The notes: generated from the letters alone by a model not told the origin. Counted from the stretch's first letter, positions 33,151-41,632 are shown. The stretch is DNA of 64,000 bases from Streptomyces vinaceus (GCF_008704935.1 NZ_CP023692.1:3886001-3950000), one strand, 5' to 3'. Translations and numbers: made by a program.

Positions 33151-33983
33151 CGGGAAACCTCCTCCGGCGACGCCGGCGTCAGTTCGCGGCGGATCTCCTC
33201 GGCCAAGCGCAGGGCCATGTGGCGCCGCCAGTCGGGCAGTCCGTGGATGTCGTCGAACCACTCGTCCGGCCGGACGGCGGTGTCGATCGCCTCGCGCAGC
33301 TCGGCGGCGGTGGGCGGCAGCGCGAACCAGAAGCGGAAGGGGCGGGTGGTGGCGGCGCTGACCGTGAGGGCGAACGAGCCGTCCTGGGGGTCGCTCGTGC
33401 CGATGACGAGGGCGCCGGAGCGGCCCAGCCCGTAGAGGGAGGCCTGCTGGAAGGCCGTACGGCAGGTCAGCGAGCGGGCCGGGACGCGGACGGAGCGCAG
33501 CAGTTCGCCCTCGCGCAGGTCCTTGACCCCGGCTCCGCGGATGAAGTCGGTGACGGGCAGGCGGCGGGTGGCGCCGTCCTGGCCCTGGAGGAGGACGGTG
33601 GCGTCGAGGCCCGCGGCCAGGGAGATGACCGGGCCGGCCGGCAGGCCGTTGCAGAGGTTCCCGCCGACGGTGGCCATGTTCCAGATCTTGAAGCTGGCGA
33701 GGAAGGCCCGGCAGCACTGCTCGATCAGCGGCGCCGCGGTCGCCGGCAGGGACCGGCCGAACCGGGACAGCTCGGTGATGGTGCAGGTGGCGGCGATGTC
33801 GAGGTCGCCGTCGGGCTGCCAGGACAGGGGCGGCCAGCCCATGCGCGAGAGGTCGACCAGGCGGCGGATGTGCGGCTGGGGCTCGGAGAAGAGGTACGTG
33901 CCGCCGCCCAGCCACGCGTCGCCGGGACGCCAGGGTTCGCGGCGGCGTGCGTCGCGCACGTCGATCACGGTGTTGAGATCCAA
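33147..33983 (-). CDS. Xanthine dehydrogenase-type FAD-binding subunit
   Basis: A 278-residue flavoprotein subunit. The TTG start ([15 protein letters not shown]) is chosen because the family begins at this point. FAD-binding motifs are visible: [11 protein letters not shown], then the diphosphate loop [20 protein letters not shown] at about residues 97-116. The C-terminal CO_deh_flav_C domain ends EEVSR. It transfers electrons from the iron-sulfur clusters of the partner subunit to NAD or another acceptor. First gene of the operon. Confidence 0.86.
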   Translation of the reverse strand: MDLNTVIDVRDARRREPWRPGDAWLGGGTYLFSEPQPHIRRLVDLSRMGWPPLSWQPDGDLDIAATCTITELSRFGRSLPATAAPLIEQCCRAFLASFKIWNMATVGGNLCNGLPAGPVISLAAGLDATVLLQGQDGATRRLPVTDFIRGAGVKDLREGELLRSVRVPARSLTCRTAFQQASLYGLGRSGALVIGTSDPQDGSFALTVSAATTRPFRFWFALPPTAAELREAIDTAVRPDEWFDDIHGLPDWRRHMALRLAEEIRRELTPASPEEVSR

Positions 33984-34180
33984 CGGGAGCCACCCACCTC
34001 TCCGGTCCGAGGACCGCGCGTTTCCGGACCGTGCGTTTCCAGTCAGTGAACCAACGGTGGCGGGGCCGGGACGACTGTGGCCGGGCACGGAAAGAGACGG
34101 TCCTCCGGGACTCCTCCCTGGATGATCAACCAAGAGGCAGATGGCACACTAGACCTTGCATTTACGATGGTGTTTCTCAT

Positions 34181-34195
34181 ATTCGCCTGGCGAAT
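34181..34195. promoter_or_regulatory. Inverted repeat in the xdh-pucR divergent region
   Basis: ATTCGCCTGGCGAAT is a perfect 7-bp-arm palindrome with one central base; with flanking CAT/GTG the symmetry extends to ten positions. It lies 42 bases upstream of the pucR-type start in an AT-rich stretch. An operator for the PucR protein or a purine-responsive regulator is likely. Confidence 0.6.
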
Positions 34196-34237
34196 GTGGC
34201 CACCGTGGGCTGCCACCCACCCCAAGGAGTCCCCGCC

Positions 34238-35698
34238 ATGCACGTCCTCGACCTGCTTCAGTCCGACAACCTCGGCCTCACCCTGCTCTGGGGCGAGGAC
34301 GCCCTTCTCGGCCAAGAGGTCAGCGGGGTCACCGCCACCGACCTGGAGGACCCGCGCCGCTTCCTGGGCCCCGGCGAGCTCGTGCTCAGCGGCCTCGTGT
34401 GGTGGGCCGACGGCGACCTGGCGAAGGCGGACCGGTTCGTCTCCGCGCTCGCCGAGGCCGGGGCCACCGCCCTCCTGGCGGGCGAGGAGACCCACGGCCG
34501 GGTCCCCGACGAGCTGGTGGCCGCCTGCCGTGCCCACCGCGTGCCGCTCGTGGCCGTGCCCGCGCAGACCAGCTTCCGCGCGGTCACCGAGGCGGTCTAC
34601 CTGCGCCAGTGGGGCGATCTGAGCCGCCGCCCGAACCGCCTCTTCGCGCTCCCCGAGAACGTACGCGCCGAACTCAGCCGCCTCCTCGAAGGCGGCGCGG
34701 GCCCCGCCGAGCTGCTGGACCGGGCCTGCGCCCACCTCGGCAAGGTCGCCTGCTACCTGCTCACCGCGAGCGGGCGCACCGTCGCACGTACCCCCTCGGC
34801 GCCCGCGATCCCGGCCCAGCGGGCGGGCGCGGGCGCGCTGCGCGAGGGGCTGTCGCTGCGCATCGAGGCCGAGAGCACCCCGTACGACGCCTGGCTGCTG
34901 CACGTGCCGGACGCGGACGCGGCGCCCCCGCGCGTGCTCCACGAGATCGCCGAGGTCTTCGCCCAGTACCGCGACGGCCGGGGCCGGCGGGCCGACGCGG
35001 TCCGCGCCGCCGGCCGGGAGCTGGCCGCACTGCTCGAAGCGGAGGAGACGGCCACGGATCCGGGGGCGCTGGAGGAGGCGCTGGCCGCGGCCGGCCTCCC
35101 GGCGGGCGGCCCGTACCGGGTGCTCGCGGCGACGGACGGCGACGCCCTGGCCGAGGCGCTGGCCCACCTGGAAGAAGTGCCGTACGCGGTGGGCCGCTCG
35201 GTCGCGGTGCTGTACGAGGGCCAGGACGCGGAAGTCGACGTCCCCGGCCTGCTCCGCCCGGTCTGGCCGCTGATCCGGGCCTGCGGGGCCCCGGAGGCCG
35301 ACCTCCGGCTCGGCGCCGGTGCGCGGGCCGCGGGCGCCGAGGCGCTACGCGCGTCGATGCGTCAGGCCCGCTTCGCCCTGACGGCGACGGACGAGACGGC
35401 TCCGGTGCGCGGGGTGGAGCAACTGGACACCCTGTCGGCCCTGTTGTCGGGGGTTCCGCAGGAGGTCCGGTCGGTCTACGCGACGCGGACGCTGGGGGCG
35501 CTCGGGGACGGGATGCTGCGCGAGACGCTGGAGGTGTTCCTGGCCAACAACTGCTCCTGGACGCGCACGGCGGAGGCCCTGCACCTGCACGTCAACACGG
35601 TGCACTACCGGATCGAGCGGGTGGAGTCCCTGACGGGCCGTGACCTTTCGCGCCTGGACCACAAACTGGACCTCTACGCGGCGCTGCACTGCGGGTGA
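34238..35698 (+). CDS. PucR family transcriptional regulator
   Basis: A 486-residue regulator. The N-terminal PucR domain is at about residues 5-125 (LLQSDNLGLTLLWGEDALLG, DLEDPRRFLGPGELVLSGL). A middle GGDEF-like/CdaR region follows. The C-terminal PucR-type helix-turn-helix is at about residues 428-480 (ANNCSWTRTAEALHLHVNTV, YRIERVESLTGRDLSR). Family members control purine catabolism and related nitrogen pathways. Divergent transcription from the xanthine-dehydrogenase-type operon strongly suggests that operon is its target. AAGGAG precedes the ATG. Confidence 0.9.
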   Translation: MHVLDLLQSDNLGLTLLWGEDALLGQEVSGVTATDLEDPRRFLGPGELVLSGLVWWADGDLAKADRFVSALAEAGATALLAGEETHGRVPDELVAACRAHRVPLVAVPAQTSFRAVTEAVYLRQWGDLSRRPNRLFALPENVRAELSRLLEGGAGPAELLDRACAHLGKVACYLLTASGRTVARTPSAPAIPAQRAGAGALREGLSLRIEAESTPYDAWLLHVPDADAAPPRVLHEIAEVFAQYRDGRGRRADAVRAAGRELAALLEAEETATDPGALEEALAAAGLPAGGPYRVLAATDGDALAEALAHLEEVPYAVGRSVAVLYEGQDAEVDVPGLLRPVWPLIRACGAPEADLRLGAGARAAGAEALRASMRQARFALTATDETAPVRGVEQLDTLSALLSGVPQEVRSVYATRTLGALGDGMLRETLEVFLANNCSWTRTAEALHLHVNTVHYRIERVESLTGRDLSRLDHKLDLYAALHCG

Positions 35699-35705
35699 CG
35701 CCCGC

Positions 35706-36110
35706 TCAGGGGAGGTCCACGTAGACCTCGGTGGACTTCACCCGGGCGATGACGCTCACCCCGACCTCGATCCCGAGCTCCTCGACCGACTCCCGGGTCA
35801 CCACCGACACCACCCGGTGCGGGCCCGACTGGATCTCCACCTGGGCCGCCACGTCGTCGAGCCGTACCGCGGTGACGATCCCGACGAAGGAGTTCCGTAC
35901 GGAGGTGGCCGTCCCGTTCCCCGCCGGAGGCTGCGGTCGCGGGTCGCCGGCCCGCGCCTTGGCGAAGGCGGCCAGCGTCGCCCCGTCGAAGGAGCGGGCC
36001 CCGTCGGCCGTGCGGCGCACGGGCAGCCGCCCGGCGTCGGCCCAGCGGCGGACGGTTTCGGCGCTCACGCCCAGCAGCCCCGCGGCCTGCCCGATGGAGT
36101 ACGACGACAC
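35706..36110 (-). CDS. HTH-Mop fusion: predicted molybdate-responsive regulator
   Basis: A 134-residue protein. The first 50 residues are a BldC/MerR-like winged helix (SIGQAAGLLGVSAETVRRWA, DAGRLPVRRTADG). After a Pro-rich linker, residues 68-134 are a Mop domain (SFVGIVTAVRLDDVAAQVEI, RESVEELGIEVGVSVIARVK). DNA-binding plus molybdate-binding domains are the logic of ModE, but with a different HTH family. It converges on the pucR-type gene and is two genes from xdh, so it probably ties molybdenum supply to this island. Starts at GTG. Confidence 0.85.
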   Translation of the reverse strand: MSSYSIGQAAGLLGVSAETVRRWADAGRLPVRRTADGARSFDGATLAAFAKARAGDPRPQPPAGNGTATSVRNSFVGIVTAVRLDDVAAQVEIQSGPHRVVSVVTRESVEELGIEVGVSVIARVKSTEVYVDLP

Positions 36111-36194
36111 GCCCGCACCCTACCCCCGCCGGGGCGGGCGGCTCCCGACGGGCGGCGGCCCGGGGGCGGCGGTGGCCGCGGTGGCCGCGGTGGC

Positions 36195-36761
36195 TCAGCG
36201 CGCGACGGCGCCGGCCCCGGCCTTGGCCCGCGCGGCGGCGGCGTAGCGGACGGTGAAGAGCATCGGCACGACGAACCCGGCGGCCTGCACGAGCGTGGCG
36301 GACGCCGAGTGGCCGTGACCGGCGTGGGCGAGGGCCGCGAGCGCGCCGGCGGTGAGGGCGAAGGCGGCGGTCCACGCGCCGGTGATGACCGCGTTGACGC
36401 GGATGAAGGGCCGCAGGCCCCAGACCTCGCGGGGGGTGCTGCGCTTGGCGATGCCCAGGGTGAACGGCTTGCCCACGAGCAGCGAGACCCCGGCGACGAG
36501 GGCCAGCGTGGCCGAGGAGAGGGCCGCCGAGTAGTCGTGCACGCCCGAGTGCGGGTCGGCGAAGGCGATGGCCGTCAGGGCGGCGAAGAAGACCGCGGAG
36601 CCGATCTCGATGATCAGCGCGTCGAACCCGGCCCCGGCGAGGCGCTGCCGGACGGTCACCGCCACCGCCGCGACGAGCCCGGCGAGCGCGGCCCACTGCC
36701 ACTGGCCGGAGGGGAGCACCGCGAAGACGATCCACGGAAGGAAGGTGCGTACGTACGACAT
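36195..36761 (-). CDS. Integral membrane protein, probable PadR target
   Basis: A 188-residue protein with five or six hydrophobic helices (about residues 5-35, 45-65, 75-97, 118-140, 148-170) and the motif GKPFTLGIAKRSTPREVWG in a loop. I do not know a characterised homologue. It is divergent from a PadR regulator, with two TGACATGTC boxes in between, so it is likely repressed by PadR and relieved by some signal. Confidence 0.72.
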   Translation of the reverse strand: MSYVRTFLPWIVFAVLPSGQWQWAALAGLVAAVAVTVRQRLAGAGFDALIIEIGSAVFFAALTAIAFADPHSGVHDYSAALSSATLALVAGVSLLVGKPFTLGIAKRSTPREVWGLRPFIRVNAVITGAWTAAFALTAGALAALAHAGHGHSASATLVQAAGFVVPMLFTVRYAAAARAKAGAGAVAR

Positions 36762-36795
36762 CGGAGACCCCCGGCTGATGCTGACGTTCCTGTTC

Positions 36796-36834
36796 TGACA
36801 TGTCGAAAGTAGATGTTCCACAAGTGACATGTCA
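36796..36834. promoter_or_regulatory. Two TGACATGTC boxes between padR and its divergent neighbour
   Basis: TGACATGTC occurs at 36796-36804 and as the full palindrome TGACATGTCA at 36825-36834, 29 bp apart. ATGT/ACAT half-sites are typical for PadR repressors. Confidence 0.62.
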
Positions 36835-36858
36835 AGGATGGAATGTAAGGTGAGGGCC

Positions 36859-37371
36859 ATGAGCCTTCGACATGCCCTCCTCGGACTCCTGTCAGAGCGC
36901 CCGGCCAGCGGATACGACCTGCTCAAGCGCTTCGAAACCTCGCTGGCCACCGTCTGGCCCGCCACCCAGAGCCAGATGTACACAGAGCTCTCCAAGCTGG
37001 CCGACGCCGGGATGATCAGCGTTTCGGCGGAGGGCCCGCGCGGGCGCAAGGAGTACACCCTCACCGACGAGGGACTGGCCGAACTGCGCCACTGGCTGAC
37101 CGCGACCAAGCCGCAGCGCAACACCCGCAGCGACGTCCTGCTGAGGGTCTTCTTCCTCGGCGTGCTGACGCCCGAGCAGGCGCGGGGCTACCTCACCGAG
37201 CTGACGGAGATGTCCGAGCAGGAGTACGAGGGCCTGCGGCAGCTGGAAGCGTCGATCGACTGGGGCGACGACCCCCTCTCGGTCCACGGCAGGATCGCCC
37301 TGGAGTACGGCCTCCGCTTCCACGCGATGCGCCGCGAGTGGGCCGAGTGGGCCGCCGCCCAGATCCGCTAG
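36859..37371 (+). CDS. PadR family transcriptional regulator
   Basis: A 170-residue regulator with the PadR winged helix at the N-terminus (LRHALLGLLSERPASGYDLL, SQMYTELSKLADAGMISVSA, GRKEYTLTDEGLAELRHWL) and a C-terminal dimerisation helix domain (about residues 90-170, the PadR_C or Vir_act_alpha_C type). It probably controls its own gene and the divergent membrane protein gene through the TGACATGTC boxes. Its 3' end overlaps the convergent sigma factor gene by four bases. Confidence 0.9.
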   Translation: MSLRHALLGLLSERPASGYDLLKRFETSLATVWPATQSQMYTELSKLADAGMISVSAEGPRGRKEYTLTDEGLAELRHWLTATKPQRNTRSDVLLRVFFLGVLTPEQARGYLTELTEMSEQEYEGLRQLEASIDWGDDPLSVHGRIALEYGLRFHAMRREWAEWAAAQIR

Positions 37372-38357
37372 GACGCACCCTCACGGTTCCACGCACGGAG
37401 TTTCTGCGGATTGCGGACGGCCCAGATGTGCGTGACGCGGTCGGCGGCGAGGCCGAAGGCGGCTACGGTCACGGTGGTGCCGCAGTGCCGGGCCACCAGG
37501 CCCGGCGCTCCGTTCACCGTCTGCTCCAGGAGCGTCAGCCCGGGGGCCTTGGCGGCCATGTGGATCAGGTACTGGGCGATGCGCTCACCGCCCTCGACCG
37601 GGCGGAGCGCGGCGCCGACCAGTCCGCCGCCGTCGGCGACCATCGTGGCGTCGGGATCGAGGAGGCCGACGAGGGCCTTGATGTCCCTGGCCTCCCACGC
37701 CTCCTTGAAGTGCCGCACGAGGGCGGCCTGCCCGGCGGTCGTGGTTGCGGTCGTGGCCGTGCTCCTGCCCGTGCCCGTGCCCGTGCCCGTGCCCGTGCTC
37801 GGGCTCGGGCTCGGGCTCGCGGGAGGCTGTGCGGAGCGGACGCGGCGGCGGCCCGAGGCCGCCAGCTGCCGGCAGGCGGCCGGCGACCTGGCGATGATCC
37901 CGGCTATCTCGGCGAAGGGGTAACGGAAGACGTCGTGCAGGACGAACGCCACGCGTTCGGCCGGGGTCATCGACTCCAGCACGACGAGGAAGGCCATGTT
38001 CACCGACTCGTGCAGGGCGACCCGGTCGGCGGGGTCGGCCGGCCCGCCGGCCCAGTCCGTACGGTCGGGCAGCGGCTCGGGGATCCACGCGCCGACGTAG
38101 CGCTCGCGCCGGGCCCGCGCGGAGCCGAGCAGGTCCAGGCAGATGCGGGCGGCCACCGTGGTCAGCCAGGCGCCCGGCGTCTCGACGGCCTCGCGCTGCC
38201 GCGCGGACATCGCGTACCAGCGGGCGTAGGCCTCCTGTACGGCGTCCTCGGCGTCGGCCAGTGAACCGAGCAGCCGGTAGGCGACGGCGATCAGCCGGCG
38301 CCGCTCACCGAAGACCGGGTCCGGGTCCGGGCCGGGGTCTGGCTCGGAGGTGCTCAC
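37368..38357 (-). CDS. ECF41-type sigma factor with SnoaL-like C-terminal domain
   Basis: A 329-residue protein. Region 2 is FGERRRLIAVAYRLLGSLAD then EDAVQEAYARWY; region 4 is SMTPAERVAFVLHDVFRYPF and IAGIIARSPAACRQLAASGR. A linker encoded by six-base tandem repeats (SPSPSPSTGTGTGTGTG) precedes a SnoaL-like domain of about 100 residues (LVRHFKEAWEARDIKALVGL). In ECF41 factors this C-terminal domain replaces a separate anti-sigma factor. I chose GTG at 38355-38357 because GGGGAGGGG lies upstream. The usual ECF41 partner (carboxymuconolactone decarboxylase-like) is not adjacent. Confidence 0.83.
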   Translation of the reverse strand: MSTSEPDPGPDPDPVFGERRRLIAVAYRLLGSLADAEDAVQEAYARWYAMSARQREAVETPGAWLTTVAARICLDLLGSARARRERYVGAWIPEPLPDRTDWAGGPADPADRVALHESVNMAFLVVLESMTPAERVAFVLHDVFRYPFAEIAGIIARSPAACRQLAASGRRRVRSAQPPASPSPSPSTGTGTGTGTGRSTATTATTTAGQAALVRHFKEAWEARDIKALVGLLDPDATMVADGGGLVGAALRPVEGGERIAQYLIHMAAKAPGLTLLEQTVNGAPGLVARHCGTTVTVAAFGLAADRVTHIWAVRNPQKLRAWNREGAS

Positions 38358-38474
38358 GGCAGCGACCGCCCCTCCCCTTTTTCTCGCGCGCGCCTCACAT
38401 TTCGCGGGCCCACGTCGTCGGACTGCCGAGACAGTACCGAGCCACCGCCGCGAGGCGGGAAAGGGGACCCCACC

Positions 38475-38891
38475 ATGACAGCCCGCACGACAGCGGACCG
38501 GCGCACCCGCACCTTCCTCCGGGTCTCGATCGCCCTGCAGACCCTGGCCGTCTTCTTCCAGGCGGCCACCGCCGGACTGCTGCTCTCCACGTCCTACGGC
38601 GAGACGCTGCACGGCGTCGGAGCGCGTGTGATGTACGGCGCATCGATGCTGTACCTGCTCGCCGCGATCCTGGCGTGGCGTCCGGGAGGCGGCAGCCCAC
38701 GCCCGATCCTGTACGCGTCCGGCTTCCTGGCCCTCGCCTCGGTGCAGGTGGTGCTGGGCGTGGCGCACATACCGTCGTTCCATGTGCCCCTGGGCGTCCT
38801 GATGTTCGGCCTGAGCCTGCTCGCACTGGTCCGGGCAACGTCGAAGGGCCCCACCGCAAGCGGTGGGGCCCTTCGACAACGTGCCCGGTGA
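38475..38891 (+). CDS. Four-helix membrane protein, unknown function
   Basis: A 138-residue protein with four membrane helices (about residues 15-36, 50-67, 76-97, 101-121) and no recognised motif beyond HGVGARVMYGASMLYLLA. The divergent sigma factor gene shares its promoter region, so it may be a target. The last 17 codons (SKGPTASGGALRQRAR) coincide with a strong terminator hairpin that seems to serve the tRNA gene on the other strand. Confidence 0.7.
   Translation: MTARTTADRRTRTFLRVSIALQTLAVFFQAATAGLLLSTSYGETLHGVGARVMYGASMLYLLAAILAWRPGGGSPRPILYASGFLALASVQVVLGVAHIPSFHVPLGVLMFGLSLLALVRATSKGPTASGGALRQRAR
38840..38877 (-). terminator. Terminator of tRNA-Ser(GGA), overlapping a coding end
   Basis: An 18-bp perfect stem (GTCGAAGGGCCCCACCGC and complement) with almost no loop lies 22 bases beyond the tRNA 3' end on the minus strand and within the last codons of the opposing membrane protein gene. 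Confidence 0.82.
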
Positions 38892-38899
38892 GGCACTGG

Positions 38900-38984
38900 C
38901 GGAGGATACGAGATTCGAACTCGTGAGGGGTTGCCCCCAACACGCTTTCCAAGCGTGCGCCCTAGGCCACTAGGCGAATCCTCC
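38900..38984 (-). tRNA. tRNA-Ser(GGA)
   Basis: An 85-nt class II tRNA: acceptor GGAGGAT/ATCCTCC, discriminator G, anticodon loop TTGGAAA on an ACGC/GCGT stem, long variable arm, T-loop TTCGAAT. It reads UCC and UCU. Upstream on the minus strand TATTGT looks like a -10 element. Confidence 0.95.
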
Positions 38985-39014
38985 GCCGCAAACAATACAA
39001 GACGTTGAGGGGTG

Positions 39015-39038
39015 CTCGCGAACGTGATCGTTCGCGAG
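39015..39038. repeat. 10-bp perfect palindrome between tRNA-Ser and ffs
   Basis: CTCGCGAACG and CGTTCGCGAG are separated by TGAT. The element lies between two divergent stable-RNA genes and has no U-run on either side, so an operator is more likely than a terminator. Confidence 0.55.
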
Positions 39039-39123
39039 GCATCCCGGCGGCGACCTGGTCGGGTGCCGGCGAGGTCCGGGCCGGGGGCAGGGTCGATTCC
39101 GGGGCCTTTCATCCGCTAGGGTG

Positions 39124-39218
39124 GGGCCCAGCCCCTCACGTGGCGCTATCTCACCCAACTCCCCCAGGGCCGGAAGGCAGCAAGGGTAAGTGGGCTCTGG
39201 CGGGTGCGTGGGGGGCGC
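39124..39218 (+). ncRNA. ffs: Signal recognition particle RNA (4.5S type)
   Basis: The conserved SRP helix-8 sequence is present: CAGGGCCGGAAGGCAGCA with the GGAA tetraloop, then AAGGGTAAGTGGGCTCTGG. The arms close with GCCCCTCACG (39131-39140) against CGTGGGGGGC (39207-39216), 10 bp with one wobble. The RNA forms the core of the particle with Ffh and targets membrane and secreted proteins. Location just upstream of dnaX is the usual actinobacterial position. TAGGGT at about 39119 is a plausible -10 box. The exact ends are estimated. Confidence 0.88.
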
Positions 39219-39313
39219 TTTGCGTTCCGGGGCGGCCTGCGGGGCCTGCGGCAACGGCCTGCGCGGCCGTCGGCGGGACGTCTTTGTCGGTGGGCCCGGA
39301 TAACCTCGTAGAC

Positions 39314-41572
39314 GTGTCGTCCCTTGCGCTGTACCGCCGCTATCGCCCCGAGTCGTTCGCCGAGGTCATCGGGCAGGAGCATGTCACTGTCCCCCTGATG
39401 CAGGCCCTGCGGAACAACCGGGTCAATCACGCGTACCTGTTCAGTGGGCCGCGAGGCTGTGGCAAGACCACCAGCGCGCGCATCCTGGCGCGGTGCCTGA
39501 ACTGTGAGCAGGGTCCCACCCCCGAGCCCTGCGGCGAGTGCCAGTCCTGCCGGGACCTGGCGCGCAACGGGCCGGGCTCGATCGACGTCATCGAGATCGA
39601 CGCCGCCTCGCACGGTGGTGTGGACGACGCCCGTGACCTGCGGGAGAAGGCCTTCTTCGGGCCCGCCTCCAGCCGCTACAAGATCTACATCATCGACGAG
39701 GCCCACATGGTCACCTCGGCGGGCTTCAACGCCCTGCTGAAGGTGGTCGAGGAGCCGCCGGAGCACCTCAAGTTCATCTTCGCGACGACCGAGCCCGAGA
39801 AGGTCATCGGGACCATCCGGTCGCGTACGCACCACTACCCGTTCCGGCTCGTGCCGCCGGGGACGCTGCGGGACTACCTGGGCGAGGTCTGCGGGCGCGA
39901 GGGGGCCAAGGTCGAGGACGGCGTGCTGCCGCTCGTGGTGCGGGCCGGCGCCGGATCCGTGCGTGACTCCATGTCCGTCATGGACCAGCTCCTCGCCGGC
40001 GCCGCCGAGGACGGTGTGACGTATGCCATGGCCACCTCTCTGCTCGGGTACACCGACGGCTCGCTGCTCGACTCCGTCGTCGACGCCTTCGCCGCCGGGG
40101 ACGGGGCGGCCGCCTTCGAGGTCGTCGACCGGGTGGTCGAGGGCGGCAACGACCCGCGCCGGTTCGTGGCCGACCTGCTAGAGCGGCTGCGAGACCTGGT
40201 GATCCTGGCGGCCGTGCCCGATGCCGGGGAGAAGGGGCTCATCGACGCCCCCGCCGATGTCGTCGAGCGGATGCAGGCCCAGGCGTCGGTGTTCGGCGCC
40301 GCCGAGCTGAGCCGCGCCGCCGACCTGGTCAACACCGGGCTCACCGAGATGCGCGGAGCGACCTCGCCCCGGCTCCAGCTGGAGCTGATCTGCGCTCGGG
40401 TGCTGCTGCCCGCGGCCTTCGACGACGAGCGTTCCTTCCAGGCCCGGCTCGACCGGCTGGAGCGGGGCGGGTTCGCGGCCGCCGCTGCCGCTGCCGGCGC
40501 CGGTATGGCGGCCGCCCCGGCCGGGGCGCCCGCCATGGGGTACGTGCCCGGGCCCGAGGCCCACGGCATGGCTCCGGCCGGGCCCGGCGGGGCCGTCGCC
40601 GCGGCGCGGGCCGCCGCTGCCGCCGTACGGGCTCCCGAGCCGGCTCCCGCGGCCGCGCCGGCGCCCGCTCCGGCCCAGGCAGCCGCTCCGGCCCAGGCTC
40701 CGGCGCCGGCTCCCGCACCTGCTCCGGCTCCCGCGCAGGCTCCCGCCGCCGCGCCCGGGGCCTGGCCCGGCGCCGCGCAGCCCGGTGGCGGAGCCGCCCC
40801 CGGCGCCTGGCCCGGCGCCGCCGCCCCCGCGCCGACCGCACAGACCCCCGCAGCCGCCCCCGCCCCCACCGCCGGGGCCTGGCCGAGCGCCGCCGCGCCC
40901 GGATCGGGCCAGCCCGCCGCGGCCGCACCCACCCCGGCTCCGGCCGCCCCGGCCCCCGCTGCCGCTCCCGCCGCCGCGCCTTCGCCCGGCATGGCCGCCG
41001 GCGCCGGGCAGGTCCAGGCGATGTGGCCCGGCATCCTGGAGGCCGTCAAGAACCGCCGCCGGTTCACCTGGATCCTGCTCAGCCAGAACGCCCAGGTCAC
41101 CGGCTTCGACGGGACCACCCTCCAGCTGGGATTCCCCAACCCCGGGGCCCGCGACAACTTCGCGAGCAGCGGCAGCGAGGACGTGCTCAAGGCGGTCTTG
41201 GCCGAGCAGTTCCAGGTCAACTGGAAGATCGACGCCGTGGTGGGCGCGGGCGGCGGCCAGCCTGCGGCCGGGTCGGCCCCGTCCTCGTACTCCGCCCCGG
41301 CCGCCCCCCCGCCGCCCGCCGCCCCCGCCCCGGACCGGCAGACGCCCCCCGCCCCGCAGCAGCAGCCGTACCAGCCGCCGCAGCCCCCGTCGTCCGGGCA
41401 GGGCGGTTCCGGCCAGCAGCCCCCCGTACGGCAGGCGCCCCCGCCGGTCGCACCCGAGGACGACGTACCGGAAGAGGACGATCCGGACCTCGTCGACAGC
41501 GCCCTGACCGGACACGACCTCATCGTGCGCGAGCTCGGAGCCACCGTCATAGAGGAATACACAAACGAGTAG
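39314..41572 (+). CDS. dnaX: DNA polymerase III subunit gamma/tau
   Basis: A 752-residue clamp-loader ATPase. The N-terminal AAA+ module has Walker A GPRGCGKTT at residues 45-53, zinc-binding Cys64, 73, 76 and 79, and the DEAH-type box YIIDEAHMV. Residues about 395-570 are a very long Ala/Pro low-complexity linker encoded by repetitive GC-rich DNA. A folded C-terminal tau-like domain follows (about 570-640, MWPGILEAVKNRRRFTWILL), then an acidic tail. It loads the sliding clamp and couples helicase to polymerase. The GTG start has no obvious ribosome site, and TAACCT lies seven bases upstream, so a leaderless message is possible. Confidence 0.93.
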   Translation: MSSLALYRRYRPESFAEVIGQEHVTVPLMQALRNNRVNHAYLFSGPRGCGKTTSARILARCLNCEQGPTPEPCGECQSCRDLARNGPGSIDVIEIDAASHGGVDDARDLREKAFFGPASSRYKIYIIDEAHMVTSAGFNALLKVVEEPPEHLKFIFATTEPEKVIGTIRSRTHHYPFRLVPPGTLRDYLGEVCGREGAKVEDGVLPLVVRAGAGSVRDSMSVMDQLLAGAAEDGVTYAMATSLLGYTDGSLLDSVVDAFAAGDGAAAFEVVDRVVEGGNDPRRFVADLLERLRDLVILAAVPDAGEKGLIDAPADVVERMQAQASVFGAAELSRAADLVNTGLTEMRGATSPRLQLELICARVLLPAAFDDERSFQARLDRLERGGFAAAAAAAGAGMAAAPAGAPAMGYVPGPEAHGMAPAGPGGAVAAARAAAAAVRAPEPAPAAAPAPAPAQAAAPAQAPAPAPAPAPAPAQAPAAAPGAWPGAAQPGGGAAPGAWPGAAAPAPTAQTPAAAPAPTAGAWPSAAAPGSGQPAAAAPTPAPAAPAPAAAPAAAPSPGMAAGAGQVQAMWPGILEAVKNRRRFTWILLSQNAQVTGFDGTTLQLGFPNPGARDNFASSGSEDVLKAVLAEQFQVNWKIDAVVGAGGGQPAAGSAPSSYSAPAAPPPPAAPAPDRQTPPAPQQQPYQPPQPPSSGQGGSGQQPPVRQAPPPVAPEDDVPEEDDPDLVDSALTGHDLIVRELGATVIEEYTNE

Positions 41573-41619
41573 GGCCGTCTCATTGGGTGGCCGCACGAAG
41601 GGCATCGCGCCAAGCGGGC

Positions 41620-41625
41620 TAGGCT
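41620..41625 (+). promoter_or_regulatory. -10 box of a probable leaderless purD promoter
   Basis: TAGGCT ends seven bases before the GTG of purD, and no Shine-Dalgarno sequence is present. This spacing places the transcription start on or next to the G of the start codon. Confidence 0.6.
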
Positions 41626-41632
41626 GCATGGC

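Noticed and set aside
30850-33435. Plus-strand open frame opposite the xanthine-dehydrogenase-type genes
   Set aside because: Mirror frame of a strongly supported minus-strand enzyme; no ribosome site and no recognisable domain.
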